DNA of 64,000 nucleotides from Micromonospora citrea (GCF_900090315.1 NZ_FMHZ01000002.1:806001-870000), one strand, 5' to 3'; counted from the stretch's first letter, positions 36,340 through 50,207 are shown. Notes: generated from the letters alone by a model not told the origin. Program-made: numbers and translations.

Positions 36340-36795
36340 TCAGGCCGGCGTCGGGGTGGGTGTCTGCGCGTGGACGACGAAGCGCAGCGACCGGGCGTCG
36401 GTGAAACACTCCCGCATCGGCCGGACCAGGTCCCGGTGCTCCGGGCTGCGCTCCCACGCCTCGAAGTCGGCCAGGCTCGCCCACTCGCTGGTGATCAGCC
36501 ACTGCTCCGGGTCGGCCGACGAGCGGCACACCTGGTCGACCAGGTGCCCCGGCACGCCACCGGCGACCAGGTGCCGGATCTGCTCGTACGCGGCGAGGAA
36601 CGCCTCCGTGCGCGACGCCGGAACCCGCACCAGGAACACCACCCGCGCCCGACGCCCCCGCGCGTCGGCCAGCCCGGTGGCGGCCCCCGCACCGGCCGTG
36701 TCCCGCGCACCCGCGTCGGCCGCCCCGGTGCGCCCGACCCCGCCACCGGGCCCCGCCGGCGCCGTGCCGACCGTCCGCCCACCGCCCTCACTCAT
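36340..36795 (-). CDS. ABM-type monooxygenase of the PKS operon
   Basis: Antibiotic-biosynthesis-monooxygenase fold, 151 residues. After an Ala/Gly-rich N-terminus of about 45 residues comes the ferredoxin-like domain: RVVFLVRVPASRTEAFLAAYEQI, then WLITSEWASLADFEAWERSPEHRDLVRPMRECFTDARSLRFVVHA. In whiE-type clusters such proteins oxidise or help cyclise the polyketide. Its start overlaps the KS-beta stop by 4 bp; it is the last intact gene of the operon. Confidence 0.85.
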   Translation of the reverse strand: MSEGGGRTVGTAPAGPGGGVGRTGAADAGARDTAGAGAATGLADARGRRARVVFLVRVPASRTEAFLAAYEQIRHLVAGGVPGHLVDQVCRSSADPEQWLITSEWASLADFEAWERSPEHRDLVRPMRECFTDARSLRFVVHAQTPTPTPA

Positions 36796-38039
36796 GGTGT
36801 CGCTCCCCTCGCCGGCGCGGCCCCCCGCAGGACCAGCGCACTGTTGAACCCGTCGAAGCCACGCGCGCAGACCAGCGCCAGCCGGCCGCGCGGGCGCCGG
36901 TGCTCCCGCAGGAAGTCCAGCTCGCAGCCCTCGGCCACCTCGTCCGGCCCGGCGGAGGCCGGCAGCGTGTCGTGCGCGAACGCGAGCAGCGCGGTCGCCG
37001 CGTCCAACGCCGAACCCCCCTGGTGGGCCCGGCCCGTCAGCGGCTTCTGCGTGGTCACCGGCGGCGGCCGGTCACCGAACACCGCCCGCAGCGCCTCGGC
37101 CTCGCTACGGTCGTAGCGGGGCACGCCGAGCGCGTCGGGCAGCACCACGTCCACCGCCTCCGCCCCGACGCCGGCCCGCTCCAGGGCCAGCCGCATCGCC
37201 CGCGCGTACTGCACCGGGTCGCCGGCGCTGTCCGGACCGGTGTGCACGGCGTCGTGGGTGGCGCCCCAGCCGGTCACCTCGCCGTACACCCGGGCGCCCC
37301 GCGCCAGCGCGTGACCCAACTCCTCCACCACGAACACCGCGCCACCCTCCGCCGGCAGGTAGCCGCTGGCGGCGGCGTCGAACGGCCGGTACGCCCGCTG
37401 CGGATCGGACACGTCGCTGAGCAGCCCGGAGCGCAACTGACAGGCCAGCGCGTACGGGCTCAGCGGGCACTCCGTCGCCCCGGCGATCACCACCGGGGTG
37501 CCCCGGCGCACCGCCCGCGCCGCGTGCGCCAGGCTGTCCAGCCCGCCGGCGGCCTCGGCGACCAGCACCCCGCACGGCCCCTTGAACTGGTGGTGGATGG
37601 AGAGCTGCCCGACGCTGGCCGCGTAGAACCACGCGATCGACTGGTACGCGCCAACGGTGCGCGACGGCCCGCCCCAGAGCCGCTGCAGCTCCCGCTGCCC
37701 GAACAGGTTCCCACCCGACGAGCTGGCCAACGCCACGGCGTACCCGTACGGATCGGGGACCCGCTCGGGCAGGCCGGCGTCGGCCAGCGCCAGCCGGGTG
37801 GCGGCGAAGCCGAGGTGCGTCCACCGGTCGGTCTGCACCAGCCGCCGGTTGTCGGCGTACGCGGCGGCGTCGAAGCCGGGCACCTCCCCGCCGTACCGGG
37901 TCGGATAGCCGGCGGGGTCGAACAGCGTGATCGGCCCGGTACGGCGGGTGCCGGCCAGCACCGTACGCCAGTGCGCGTCGGCGCCGACGCCGCTGGGCGC
38001 GACCACCCCGATCCCGGTCACCACCGCCCGGGCGGTCAC
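36792..38039 (-). CDS. Type II PKS ketosynthase beta (chain-length factor)
   Basis: Pairs with KS-alpha and sets polyketide length. The 415-residue protein has the thiolase/KS fold but lacks the catalytic Cys: the aligned position is Ala163 in [10 protein letters not shown], where most chain-length factors have Gln (VTEQAGG). The KS His residues are also altered ([16 protein letters not shown]-like region). The GTG start overlaps the KS-alpha stop by 4 bp. Loss of Gln would be expected to weaken malonyl decarboxylation by this subunit; see findings. Confidence 0.92.
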   Translation of the reverse strand: MTARAVVTGIGVVAPSGVGADAHWRTVLAGTRRTGPITLFDPAGYPTRYGGEVPGFDAAAYADNRRLVQTDRWTHLGFAATRLALADAGLPERVPDPYGYAVALASSSGGNLFGQRELQRLWGGPSRTVGAYQSIAWFYAASVGQLSIHHQFKGPCGVLVAEAAGGLDSLAHAARAVRRGTPVVIAGATECPLSPYALACQLRSGLLSDVSDPQRAYRPFDAAASGYLPAEGGAVFVVEELGHALARGARVYGEVTGWGATHDAVHTGPDSAGDPVQYARAMRLALERAGVGAEAVDVVLPDALGVPRYDRSEAEALRAVFGDRPPPVTTQKPLTGRAHQGGSALDAATALLAFAHDTLPASAGPDEVAEGCELDFLREHRRPRGRLALVCARGFDGFNSALVLRGAAPARGATP

Positions 38040-39310
38040 GACGACACCGCCCCGGGCAGCCGGCGGAACACCATCGCCGACTGGAAACCGCCGAAGCCGC
38101 TGCCCACCGACAGCGCCACGTCCACCGGCAGCTCCCGCGCCTCGTTCGGCACGTAGTCCAGGTCGCACTCCGGGTCCCGGGTGGCCCAGTTGGCCGTCGG
38201 CGGCACCACACCGAACTCGATCGCCAGCGCGCACGCCGCCATCTCGATCGACCCGATCGCGCCCAGCGAGTGCCCCACCATCGACTTGATCGAACTGATC
38301 GGCACCCCGTACGCGGCCTGCCCCAGGGCCCGCTTGAACGCGGCGGTCTCGTGCCGGTCGTTCTGCCGGGTGCCGGAGCCGTGCGCGCTGACGTAGGAGA
38401 CCTGCTCGGGGGCGATGCGGCCCTGCCGCAGCGCCGCCGTGATCGCCAGCCCCATCTCCAGCCCGTCGGGCCGCAGCCCCGTCATGTGGTAGCCGTTGCT
38501 GCGGCTGGCGTAGCCGGCGACCTCGCAGTAGACGTGCGCGCCGCGCCGCCGGGCGCGCCCGGCCTCCTCCAGCACCAGCACCGCCGCCCCCTCGGCGAGG
38601 ACGAAGCCGTGCCGGTCGGCGTCGAAGGGACGCGAGGCGTGCGCCGGGTCGTCGTTGTCCGGGCTGGTCGCCTTGATCGCGTCGAAGGACGCGACCGTCA
38701 CCGGGGAGATCGGCGAGTCGGCCGCCCCGGCCAGCACGACGTCGGCCTCGCCGTCGGCGATGAGCTGGTGGGCGTACCCGATCGCGTCGATGCCGGACGT
38801 GCAGCCGGTGGAGACCACCTGGGCCGGGCCGTGCAGCCCGTGCCGGCACGCCACGTCGGCGGCCAGGCTGCTGGGCACCAACGCCTGATAGAGGTACGGG
38901 CCGCCGCGCGCCGCGTCGACCAGCCACCGCCGGCCGCCGTCGCTGACCGTCACGTACTCCTGCTCCAGCGCCATGGTGCCGCCGACGGCGGTGCCCAGCA
39001 CCACCCCGGCGCGGTCCCGCTCGGCGTCGGTGAGCTCCAGCCCGGCGTCGGCGACCGCCTCGGCGGAGCAGGCGAGCGCGAACTGCACGTACCGGTCGGC
39101 GCGCCGCCGCTCGGCCGCGCTGAGCCCGGCGGCGACCGGGTCGAAGTCGCACTCGGCGGCGATCTGCGACCGGAACGGCGACGGGTCGAAGAAGCTGATC
39201 CGGCGCGTCGCCGTCCGCCCCTCGGTGACGGCCTTCCAGAACCGGTCCCGGCTGGCGCCGCCGGGGGCGACCACCCCGACGCCGGTCACCACCGTGCGGC
39301 GCCCACTCAC
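38036..39310 (-). CDS. Type II PKS ketosynthase alpha
   Basis: Condensing enzyme of an aromatic polyketide synthase, 424 residues. Catalytic Cys170 is in [11 protein letters not shown], His310 in YVSAHGSGT and His347 in VGHSLGAIG. The [12 protein letters not shown] segment is typical of KS-alpha. It is closest in look to spore-pigment (whiE) KS-alpha. GTG at 39310 is first in-frame start after a gaggtg. Acts on ACP-bound malonyl units in the cytoplasm with KS-beta and the ACP of the fused upstream gene. Confidence 0.95.
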   Translation of the reverse strand: MSGRRTVVTGVGVVAPGGASRDRFWKAVTEGRTATRRISFFDPSPFRSQIAAECDFDPVAAGLSAAERRRADRYVQFALACSAEAVADAGLELTDAERDRAGVVLGTAVGGTMALEQEYVTVSDGGRRWLVDAARGGPYLYQALVPSSLAADVACRHGLHGPAQVVSTGCTSGIDAIGYAHQLIADGEADVVLAGAADSPISPVTVASFDAIKATSPDNDDPAHASRPFDADRHGFVLAEGAAVLVLEEAGRARRRGAHVYCEVAGYASRSNGYHMTGLRPDGLEMGLAITAALRQGRIAPEQVSYVSAHGSGTRQNDRHETAAFKRALGQAAYGVPISSIKSMVGHSLGAIGSIEMAACALAIEFGVVPPTANWATRDPECDLDYVPNEARELPVDVALSVGSGFGGFQSAMVFRRLPGAVSS

Positions 39311-39365
39311 GACGGCACCTCGGTCCGCGACCGCGGGGCTCGCAAACCCCGCCCACTCCTCGCGC

Positions 39366-41940
<2,575 letters not shown>

Positions 41941-42434
41941 TCAGTCCGGGTCCAGCGCGAGCAGCGGCTGGTCGTACTCGACCGGCTGGCCGTCGGCGGC
42001 GAGGACCTCGACGACCCGACCGCCCCGGTCGGCGGTCACCTCGTTCATCAGCTTCATCGCCTCGACGATGCCGACGACCTGCCCCGCACGGACCACGTCA
42101 CCGACGGCGACGAAGGGCGCGGCGCCCGGCTCCGGCGCCCGGTAGAACGTGCCGACGATGGGCGAGCGCACCGCGTACCGGCCCGGGGTGTCGCCGGCGG
42201 GCGCGGGCGGCGCCGGGACCGGCCCGACCTCCGGCGGGGCCTCCACCGGCGCGCCCCCGTGCCACTCCACCTCCAGCACCGTGTCGCCGCTGCGCAGCCG
42301 CACCCGGCGCACCGGGCCGGCCAGCTCGGCGACCAGGTCCCGGGCGTGCCGCCGCAGCCCGGCCAGCACCGCGTCCACCCCCGACGCCGGCTCCGCGCCC
42401 ACCGGCGCGGTGTCGACGGGGGCGCCGCCCGCGC

Positions 42435-42438
<4 letters not shown>
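41941..42438 (-). CDS. accB: Biotin carboxyl carrier protein
   Basis: A 165-residue carrier subunit. An N-terminal helical/variable part (1-65) and a Pro-rich hinge (66-85) lead to a biotinyl domain with the target Lys129 in [10 protein letters not shown]. The [22 protein letters not shown] strand pair fits the AccB type. GTG at 42438 overlaps the carboxyltransferase stop by 4 bp; 10 bp separate it from the biotin carboxylase start. Confidence 0.93.
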
Positions 42439-44146
<1,708 letters not shown>

Positions 44147-44150
<4 letters not shown>

Positions 44151-44485
44151 GACGGCCGCCCGGCGGGTGCGGCGTCGAAACGGTAGAAGCACCGGGCCAT
44201 CGCGTCGCGCGGCTCCCGCCACGTCGGCAGGTACGGCGACACGTACGGCCGCAGCCGGGCGCTGACCCGCTCGAACTCGGGGTGCCCCCGGGCCGCCTCC
44301 ACCGCCGGCCCGCCCGGCGCGTCCGTCTCCAGCAGGTGCACGTAGAGGTCACCCAGCCGGTACAGCGACCGGTGCCGCACCCCGACCAGGTACGGCAACT
44401 CGGTCGCGTCGGACTCGGCGAAGATCTCGGCGACGCGCGCCTCGGCGCTCGGCACCACCTTCGCGACGATCAGCGAACGGTCCAT
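44147..44485 (-). CDS. TcmI-family polyketide cyclase (copy 1)
   Basis: A 112-residue polyketide-synthesis cyclase of the TcmI type, ring-closing a poly-beta-ketone. It carries the family pattern [27 protein letters not shown] at the start and [20 protein letters not shown] near the end. It is nearly the twin of the gene at 45918. ATG at 44485 follows ggagg. It is the first gene of the 8-kb minus-strand operon, and its stop overlaps the carboxyltransferase start. Confidence 0.92.
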
Positions 44486-44726
44486 GGACGGGCCTCCCTC
44501 CACGGCCTCCGGCGTCGGTGACGACGGCGCCGGCCGAGCCGGACGACTGGCGACACGATGCGGTCGCCGCCGTCACGGCGGCGTCACCGCGACCCGCCGC
44601 CCGACGACGCCCCCTCGTGACGCTGCGTTGACGCAACCTGTGCATCCACTGTGCCCACCTGATCACCGAAGCGGACTATCAGCAGTTCAGAACGGATCTC
44701 GTGGATGCCACACCGGGAATCACGCA

Positions 44727-44754
44727 TTGACCGAGAGTGACCACTATTGATAAT
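44727..44754 (+). promoter_or_regulatory. Near-consensus promoter of the SARP gene
   Basis: ttgacc (44727-44732) and gataat (44749-44754) with a 16-bp spacer closely match a housekeeping sigma-70 (HrdB) promoter; such AT-rich sites are rare here. Transcription would start near 44761, giving a leader of about 127 bases. The rest of the 402-bp gap (44486-44887) is unusually AT-rich for the window and also has a tgcgt-tg-acgca dyad at 44624-44635. It must also hold the promoter of the minus-strand operon, which I could not place. Confidence 0.6.
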
Positions 44755-44887
44755 CTTCGTGACGGTCAGCCCGGCGGCCGCGGCGCGCGACGCCGTGCCG
44801 CGGCGCAGCGACGACGACAGCGGGGTCGAGGGCAGCCGCGCCGGGACAGCAGACGAGTCGGGACGAGCGTTCCGCAGGGGGTGCCGC

Positions 44888-45697
44888 GTGGCCGCTGATC
44901 CGTCGACGCCGACCACCGGGCACCGCCCCGGCACGGACATCTCGCTGCACCTGCTCGGCGGATTCCGGCTGCTGCACGGCGACGTCCCGGTCGTGGTGCC
45001 GCGCGGCCTGCAACGCGTCATCGCGCTGATCGGGCTGCGACCCGGCGCCACCCGCAGCCACCTGGCCGGCCTGCTGTGGCCCGACGCGCCCGAGGAGCGC
45101 GCCCTGTCGTCCCTGCGCACCGCGCTGTGGCGACTGCGCCAGGACCCCTGCTGCCCGCTCACCACCGCCGGCGACACCGTGCGCCTCGGCCCCGTCGTCC
45201 GGGTCGACGTCGACGCCCTGGTCGGCACGGCGGCGAGGGTGCGCGAGGGCGACGACCCGTGCGCCGCCGCCGCGCTCGCCGCCGGCCGCCACGACCTGCT
45301 CCCCGGCTGGTACGACGACTGGGTCCTGGCCGACCGGGAACGACTGCGCCAGCTGCGCCTGCACATGCTGGAGGACCTGGCCGGCCGGCACCTGGCCGCG
45401 GGCCGGCACGGCGAGGCCCTGGAGGCCGCGCTGGAGGCCATGGCCGCCGAGCCGCTGCGCGAGACCCCGCACCGGCTGGTGGTGCGCATCCACCTCGCCG
45501 AGGGCAACGCCTTCGAGGCCGTGCACGCCTTCTACGTCTACCGCGACCTGCTGCTGCGCGAACTGCGGCTGGAACCCTCCGCGGCCATGACCGCCCTGCT
45601 CGACGACACCCTCGCCCCGATCCGGCAGGCCACCCGCGACACCCCGGCCGGGCCGCGCCGGGTTCCGCCCGCCCGGGTCGCCCCCCGCGCCCACTGA
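44888..45697 (+). CDS. SARP family pathway activator
   Basis: A 269-residue regulator of the Streptomyces antibiotic regulatory protein type. An OmpR-like winged helix (about residues 18-95: LHLLGGFRLLHGDVPVVVPRGLQRVIALIGLRPG, then TRSHLAGLLWPDAPEERALSSLRTALWRLR) is followed by a BTAD tetratricopeptide domain (about 100-245). It is likely the activator of the surrounding PKS genes. The GTG at 44888 follows agggggt. A TTG at 44747 lies upstream of the likely transcription start and is rejected. Confidence 0.88.
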   Translation: MAADPSTPTTGHRPGTDISLHLLGGFRLLHGDVPVVVPRGLQRVIALIGLRPGATRSHLAGLLWPDAPEERALSSLRTALWRLRQDPCCPLTTAGDTVRLGPVVRVDVDALVGTAARVREGDDPCAAAALAAGRHDLLPGWYDDWVLADRERLRQLRLHMLEDLAGRHLAAGRHGEALEAALEAMAAEPLRETPHRLVVRIHLAEGNAFEAVHAFYVYRDLLLRELRLEPSAAMTALLDDTLAPIRQATRDTPAGPRRVPPARVAPRAH

Positions 45698-45729
45698 CCC
45701 GACACCACCGGCACCCCGCACGCCCCTCC

Positions 45730-45756
45730 GGCGTTCGCGCAACCTGCGGGCGTTCG
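45730..45756 (+). promoter_or_regulatory. Candidate SARP direct repeats before cyclase 2
   Basis: ggcgttcg occurs at 45730-45737 and again at 45749-45756, with a 19-bp period, in the 220-bp gap before the second cyclase gene. SARPs bind short direct repeats upstream of pathway promoters, but usually with 11- or 22-bp period, so this is a weak candidate. Confidence 0.3.
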
Positions 45757-45917
45757 AGCACGCACCCGGAGAAGCAAGGCACCCCCGCGCGCGGCACGGC
45801 GTCACCGGCGCGGCGGCGCGTGTGACGGACAGGTGACAGCCGTCCCGGCAGGGTGGGCCGCACAACAGTCCGTGGCCTCCGCAGTGCTCGCGGAGCACCA
45901 CCGGCGAGAGGGGTCCC

Positions 45918-46265
45918 ATGAGCCGTCTACTGATCGTCAGCAGGATCGTCCCGGGCGCGGAGGGACGGGTGGCACAGATCTTCGCCGAGTCCGACGCCAC
46001 CGAACTGCCCGCCCTCACCGGCGTCCGGCACCGGTCCCTGTACTGCCTGCACGACCTCTGCGTACACCTGATGGAGACCGCCGACGTGGACCCGGACGCC
46101 CTGGCCGGCGCCCGCAACCACCCGCTCTACCGCCAGGTCAACGAGCGCCTGTCCGCGCACACCTCCCCGTACCTGCCGACCTGGCGCTCGCCCCGCGACG
46201 CGATCGCCGGCTGCTTCTACCGCTGGGACGCCGCCGACGCGCCGTCGTCGCACGCGGCCGGCTGA
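45918..46265 (+). CDS. TcmI-family polyketide cyclase (copy 2)
   Basis: A 115-residue paralogue of the cyclase at 44147-44485. The shared segments [29 protein letters not shown] and [17 protein letters not shown] are near-identical. Ring-closure regiochemistry cannot be told. gagagggg precedes the ATG. It is 15 bp from the downstream FAD hydroxylase, so the two form an operon. Confidence 0.92.
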   Translation: MSRLLIVSRIVPGAEGRVAQIFAESDATELPALTGVRHRSLYCLHDLCVHLMETADVDPDALAGARNHPLYRQVNERLSAHTSPYLPTWRSPRDAIAGCFYRWDAADAPSSHAAG

Positions 46266-46279
46266 GCGGGGTGGTCGCC

Positions 46280-47629
46280 ATGTCTCCCAGACCACCCCAC
46301 GTCCTGATCGTCGGAGCCGGCATCGGCGGCCTCTGCCTGGCCCAGGGCCTGCGCCGGGCCGGCATCAGCGTCGCCGTCTACGAGCGGTACCGCAGCCGGG
46401 GCGAGGGACTGCTCGGCTACCGCGTCGGCATCGGCCCCACCGGCAGCCGCGCCCTGCGCGAGTGCCTGCCACCGCGACTGTTCGACACCTATCTCGCCAC
46501 CTGCGCCCGCTCCCCCCGCTACTTCAACGTCATCACCCAACGGATGCGCCGGACGGCCTCGTTCACCCTGCGGCCGGACACCGACCCCGTGAACACCGAA
46601 CGGTCCGTCGCCCGGATGACCCTGCGCCAGGTCCTGCTCACCGGCATGGAGGACGTGGTCCACTTCGACAAGACCTTCACCCGGTACGACCAACGCGACG
46701 ACGGCACCGTGACCGCGCACTTCGCCGACGGCAGCACCGCCACCGGGGACCTGCTCGTCGCCGCCGACGGCACCCACTCCGCCGTACGCCGCCAGTACCT
46801 GCCGCACGCCGTCACCCGCGACGCCGGCACCGTCAACATCGCCACCCGTATCCCGCTGACCCCGCACACCCGCCGCCTGCTGCCCGAACGCATCGAGCAG
46901 GGCATCTCCCTGATCTTCGGCACCGGCGGCATGATGGGCGTGCTGCACGTCATGGAGTTCAAGTGGGACGGCGACGGCACGCTGAAACCCGGCGTCGACC
47001 CCGCCGACGCCGCCCTGCTGCGCGACTGGCCCGGACTGCGCCACGACACCACCCGCGACAACATCAACCTCGTCATCTGGAGCACCGCCCGCCGCTTCCC
47101 CGCCGACGTCATGCAGCGCCGCGGCGAGGACCTGATCCAGCTCGCCCTGCGGCTCACCCACAACTGGCACCCCCACCTGCGCGAACTGTTCGCCCGCGCC
47201 GACCCCGGCAGCGCCCTGCCCATCAAGGTGGCCACCAGCGAGCCCGTGCCGCCGTGGAAGAGCAGCACCGTCACCCTGCTCGGCGACGCCATCCACACCA
47301 TGACCCCGGGCCGTGGGGTGGGCGCCAACACCGCGCTGCGCGACGCCGCCCTGCTCTGCCGGCAACTGCGGCTGGCCACGGCCGGCGACAAGACGCTGCT
47401 CCAGGCGGTGGCCGACTACGAGGCCGCGATGGTGCCGTACGGCTTCGCCCGGGTCGCCGACTCGCTCAACCGCAGCGGCACCAACGGCGACGACCGGATG
47501 TACAAGCCCGTCGTCGGCCGACTCGCGTTGCTGGGGGCGCGCGGATACTTCGGCGTCACCAGCCGCGTACCCCGCCTGGCCCGCAAGTTCGTCAACGACT
47601 TCTACACCTACCGGGGTGAGGAGGACTGA
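46280..47629 (+). CDS. FAD-dependent aromatic hydroxylase
   Basis: A 449-residue group A flavin monooxygenase that hydroxylates polyaromatics with NAD(P)H and O2. It has the GxGxxG FAD loop at residues 12-17 (VGAGIGGL), the DG motif LVAADGTHSAVRR near 160 and the GD motif LLGDAIHTMTPGRGVGANTALRDA near 335. This is the whiE ORFVIII-like tailoring step. GTG at 46271 is an in-frame alternative to ATG at 46280. Confidence 0.93.
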   Translation: MSPRPPHVLIVGAGIGGLCLAQGLRRAGISVAVYERYRSRGEGLLGYRVGIGPTGSRALRECLPPRLFDTYLATCARSPRYFNVITQRMRRTASFTLRPDTDPVNTERSVARMTLRQVLLTGMEDVVHFDKTFTRYDQRDDGTVTAHFADGSTATGDLLVAADGTHSAVRRQYLPHAVTRDAGTVNIATRIPLTPHTRRLLPERIEQGISLIFGTGGMMGVLHVMEFKWDGDGTLKPGVDPADAALLRDWPGLRHDTTRDNINLVIWSTARRFPADVMQRRGEDLIQLALRLTHNWHPHLRELFARADPGSALPIKVATSEPVPPWKSSTVTLLGDAIHTMTPGRGVGANTALRDAALLCRQLRLATAGDKTLLQAVADYEAAMVPYGFARVADSLNRSGTNGDDRMYKPVVGRLALLGARGYFGVTSRVPRLARKFVNDFYTYRGEED

Positions 47630-47706
47630 CCGCCCGTCGGCCGAACGGACCGGGCACGGCTCGTCCCCGGCCAGTGGACGCACGCCCGGCGGGAGACGCC
47701 GGCCGG

Positions 47707-48300
47707 TCAGGGCTCGCGGACGCCGTACACGCGCAGGATGCTCTCCCGCAGCGCCGCCGCCGCCCGCGCCGCGCCCATCCGGCCGGCGGCGACCTCGGCG
47801 CCGGCCGCGTGCCCGAGGGCGATGGTCGCGGCCACCAGCCACGCCGGGTCGAGGCCGCCGTCGAACTCCCCGGCCGCCTGACCACGCGCGACCAGCCGCG
47901 CCAGGCGCTCGACGACCCCGGCGTGCTGACGGTCCGACTCCGCCTGCTCGACCGCAGCCGACGGGTGCAGCAGCAGGGGGTACCGCTCGGACAGCCGCCA
48001 CGTGACGTCCAGCCAGCGCGACAGCGCCTCGGTGACGCTGCCGCCGGCCGCATCGGCGACGTCGAGCGCGGCGACGGCCTCGGCGGTGATGCGGTCGACG
48101 ACCGCGGCCACCAGCAACGGCCGGGACGGATAGTGCGCGTACACCGTCTGGCGGGTGACCCCGGCGGCTGCGGCGACCTGTTCCACCTTCGCGTCCGGAT
48201 GCCGGCCGAGCACCTCGACGGCGGCGGCGAGGACGGCGGCGGCGCTGCGCTCGGCGTCGGAACGGCGCCGACGCCGCCGGCCGCCTCCTATCTCTGACAC
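47707..48300 (-). CDS. TetR family regulator
   Basis: A 197-residue regulator with an Arg-rich N-terminus, a TetR HTH (about residues 15-62: ERSAAAVLAAAVEVLGRH..VEQVAAAAGVTRQTVYAHYPSRPLLVAAVVDR in the genome), and an all-helical ligand domain. GTG at 48300 lacks a ribosome site, so the transcript may be leaderless; a TTG three codons upstream is the other option. It is divergent from the SnoaL-like gene across a 71-bp spacer with two palindromes, and convergent with the hydroxylase. Confidence 0.85.
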   Translation of the reverse strand: MSEIGGGRRRRRRSDAERSAAAVLAAAVEVLGRHPDAKVEQVAAAAGVTRQTVYAHYPSRPLLVAAVVDRITAEAVAALDVADAAGGSVTEALSRWLDVTWRLSERYPLLLHPSAAVEQAESDRQHAGVVERLARLVARGQAAGEFDGGLDPAWLVAATIALGHAAGAEVAAGRMGAARAAAALRESILRVYGVREP

Positions 48301-48313
48301 GTTGTGCAATCTA

Positions 48314-48345
48314 GCCCATGGGCCTTATCGTTGACATCGCGTCAA
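48314..48345. promoter_or_regulatory. TetR operator candidates
   Basis: The spacer between the TetR gene and the SnoaL-like gene contains gcccatgggc (48314-48323), a perfect 10-bp palindrome, and ttgac-atcgc-gtcaa (48331-48345), a perfect 5-bp dyad in an AT-rich setting. Either could be the autoregulatory operator covering both promoters. Confidence 0.55.
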
Positions 48346-48371
48346 ATTTAATTAGACCCTCGGGAGAGCCC

Positions 48372-48767
48372 ATGACCCCCCGCACCGACCTGACCGGCTA
48401 CCTCGTCCGCTACCCACAGGAGGCGGGGCTCGGCGACGAGGACCCGGCGACCGTGCTGGACCGCTACCACACGCCCGACTACGAGCTGGTCAACGACGGT
48501 GTGCTGCTGGACCGCAGGCGGCTGCTCGACCACATCCGTCCCGCCCGCAGACGGGCCGCCGGCCTCCACGTCGAGGTGGAGCAGGCACTGGTGGACGGCG
48601 ACCAGGTCGCCGCCAGGTACCGGCTCGTCGCGCGACTGCACAGGGGCGGCACCATCACCACCGAGATCTACATGTTCGGCCAGCTGGCCGCCGACGGCCG
48701 ACTCCGCCGCGCCGTCCAGGCCACCCGCACGATCCCCGCGCCCGCACCCACGACATCGCCTCGGTGA
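48372..48767 (+). CDS. SnoaL-like (NTF2-fold) protein
   Basis: A 131-residue NTF2-fold protein of the SnoaL/DUF4440 kind: N-terminal helices, an EVEQALVDGDQVAARYRLVARLHRGGTITTEIYMFGQL sheet core and a short Pro-rich tail. SnoaL relatives close rings in aromatic polyketides, which suits its place by the PKS locus, but many such proteins have other roles. ATG at 48372 follows gggag. A longer ATG start at 48318 crosses the operator region and is rejected. Confidence 0.78.
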   Translation: MTPRTDLTGYLVRYPQEAGLGDEDPATVLDRYHTPDYELVNDGVLLDRRRLLDHIRPARRRAAGLHVEVEQALVDGDQVAARYRLVARLHRGGTITTEIYMFGQLAADGRLRRAVQATRTIPAPAPTTSPR

Positions 48768-48776
48768 ACGACCGAC

Positions 48777-48824
48777 GGGCGCCCTGCCGGCTGCGCCCGG
48801 CGGGCGCCCTGCCGGCTGCGCCCG
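48777..48824. repeat. Two-copy 23-bp direct repeat in a 348-bp spacer
   Basis: gggcgccctgccggctgcgc and three more bases occur at 48777-48799 and again at 48802-48824. The rest of the 48768-49115 spacer is GC-rich, with no gene seen; the AT-richer end (about 49060-49100) is the likely promoter of the next gene. Confidence 0.7.
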
Positions 48825-49115
48825 TCGCCCGCACCGCTCGGGTCGCCCCGACCGCGCGGCCGCCGCGAATCCACCGGCCACGGTCGACACCCCCGCACCA
48901 ATCGCCCCGCCCGATTCCCACCGCGCCAGCGGCCCCGCTACATCCACCACGTCGCCCTCCACCGACGACGGTCCGTCGCCCGCCGGACACCGCCGGTACA
49001 ACCCGTCCCACCCGCGCCGGCACCGGTCGATCCTGCCTGTCGCCCGTACGGAGCGTGTGCGAAGCTGCGGCGAGTTTTTCTCCGAGTTTCGACGTGAACG
49101 AGAGGGAGGTCTGCC

Positions 49116-50129
49116 GTGGCGTGGTCTTTCGGGCACTGGCTGATACTGATCGTGACCCTGCTGGTGGGTCTGGCCGGCGGATGGTTCTGGCGTGGCCGGC
49201 AGGACGCGGCCGCCGGGCACGGCGCGCCCACGGTGGAGGGTGACCACCCGGTCGACGGCATGACCGCCGTGGTGGTCGACCCGCCGCCGGTCGCCACCAC
49301 CGACGAGGCGCGCCCCGAGGTGATCGTCGACCGCGCGCCCGACGCCGTCGCCGACCGCGTCCCCACGACCGACGCCCCGACCGCCGACACCCCGGTCACG
49401 GTCGTCGCCGCCGACGCCGAGCGGGCCGGCGACGTCGACCCGGCCGACATGGCGCTGACCGGCGACCCGGTGCCGGCGCCCGACACCGACCGCGTGACCA
49501 CCGCCGCGCCGGTAGACACCGCCGCGGAGCAGCGCTCGGACGCCGAGGTCGTCCTGCCGGCCGCCGCCGAGGTGACCGGCCCCGTCGACCGCCACCCGGC
49601 CGAGGCGCCGACCACCGCCGCCGAGTCGACGCCCGCGGTCATCGAGCCGGAGCCCGTCGCGCCCGTCGCTGCGGTGGAGCCCGAGTCCGCCCCGGCACAG
49701 CCGGAGCCCGTCGCCGCGGTGGAGCCCGAGCCCGTCGCCGCCCCGCACCAGCCGGCATCCGTCCCGGCCACCGCCACGGCGGAGCCGGAGTCGACGGGGC
49801 CGGCGGACGAGCCCGCCGTGCCCGTGGCGGTGCCCGCGCCGCGCAGCGCGGACACCACCCCGCCCGCGCGGACCGAGCCCGACGCCGACGCCGCCGACGA
49901 CTTCCGCCGGATCCAGGGCGTCGGCCCGAAGATGGCGGCGGCGCTGCAGGAGGCCGGCATCCGGACGTACCGGCAGCTCGCGGAACTCGACGAGGCCGCG
50001 CTGCGGGAGACGATCCGGGGCGCCGGGCTGCGTGCCGCCCCGAGCCTGGCGACGTGGCCGCAGCAGGCGAAGGTGCTCGCCGGCGCCCCTCGGGAGGCCG
50101 CCGCCGCGCTGCCCGCCGCCGACGTCTGA
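49116..50129 (+). CDS. Membrane-anchored protein with C-terminal helix-hairpin-helix
   Basis: A 337-residue protein. One N-terminal TM (WLILIVTLLVGLAGGWFW, residues 8-25) is followed by a long Pro/Ala/Glu/Val-rich disordered region (30-255) and a C-terminal helix-hairpin-helix domain (about 260-315): FRRIQGVGPKMAAALQEAGIRTYRQLAELDEAALRETI. This pattern is met in predicted flap-endonuclease-like proteins of actinobacteria. It may bind nucleic acid at the membrane; the function is unknown. GTG follows gaggtctgcc. Confidence 0.8.
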   Translation: MAWSFGHWLILIVTLLVGLAGGWFWRGRQDAAAGHGAPTVEGDHPVDGMTAVVVDPPPVATTDEARPEVIVDRAPDAVADRVPTTDAPTADTPVTVVAADAERAGDVDPADMALTGDPVPAPDTDRVTTAAPVDTAAEQRSDAEVVLPAAAEVTGPVDRHPAEAPTTAAESTPAVIEPEPVAPVAAVEPESAPAQPEPVAAVEPEPVAAPHQPASVPATATAEPESTGPADEPAVPVAVPAPRSADTTPPARTEPDADAADDFRRIQGVGPKMAAALQEAGIRTYRQLAELDEAALRETIRGAGLRAAPSLATWPQQAKVLAGAPREAAAALPAADV

Positions 50130-50207
50130 CGCCGGGGCCGCCGCAGCAGCACGCCCGCCCGCGCCTCCCGCTCCTCCAGGGGTACGGCGCCACGAGGATC
50201 GACCCGA

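Noticed and set aside
44747..44887. TTG at 44747 as start of the SARP gene
   Set aside because: It lies at the -10 box of a near-consensus promoter, upstream of the likely transcription start. The added residues have no SARP similarity.
48318..48371. ATG at 48318 as start of the SnoaL-like gene
   Set aside because: It would place the operator dyads inside the coding region; the ATG at 48372 has gggag at proper spacing and begins the recognisable fold.
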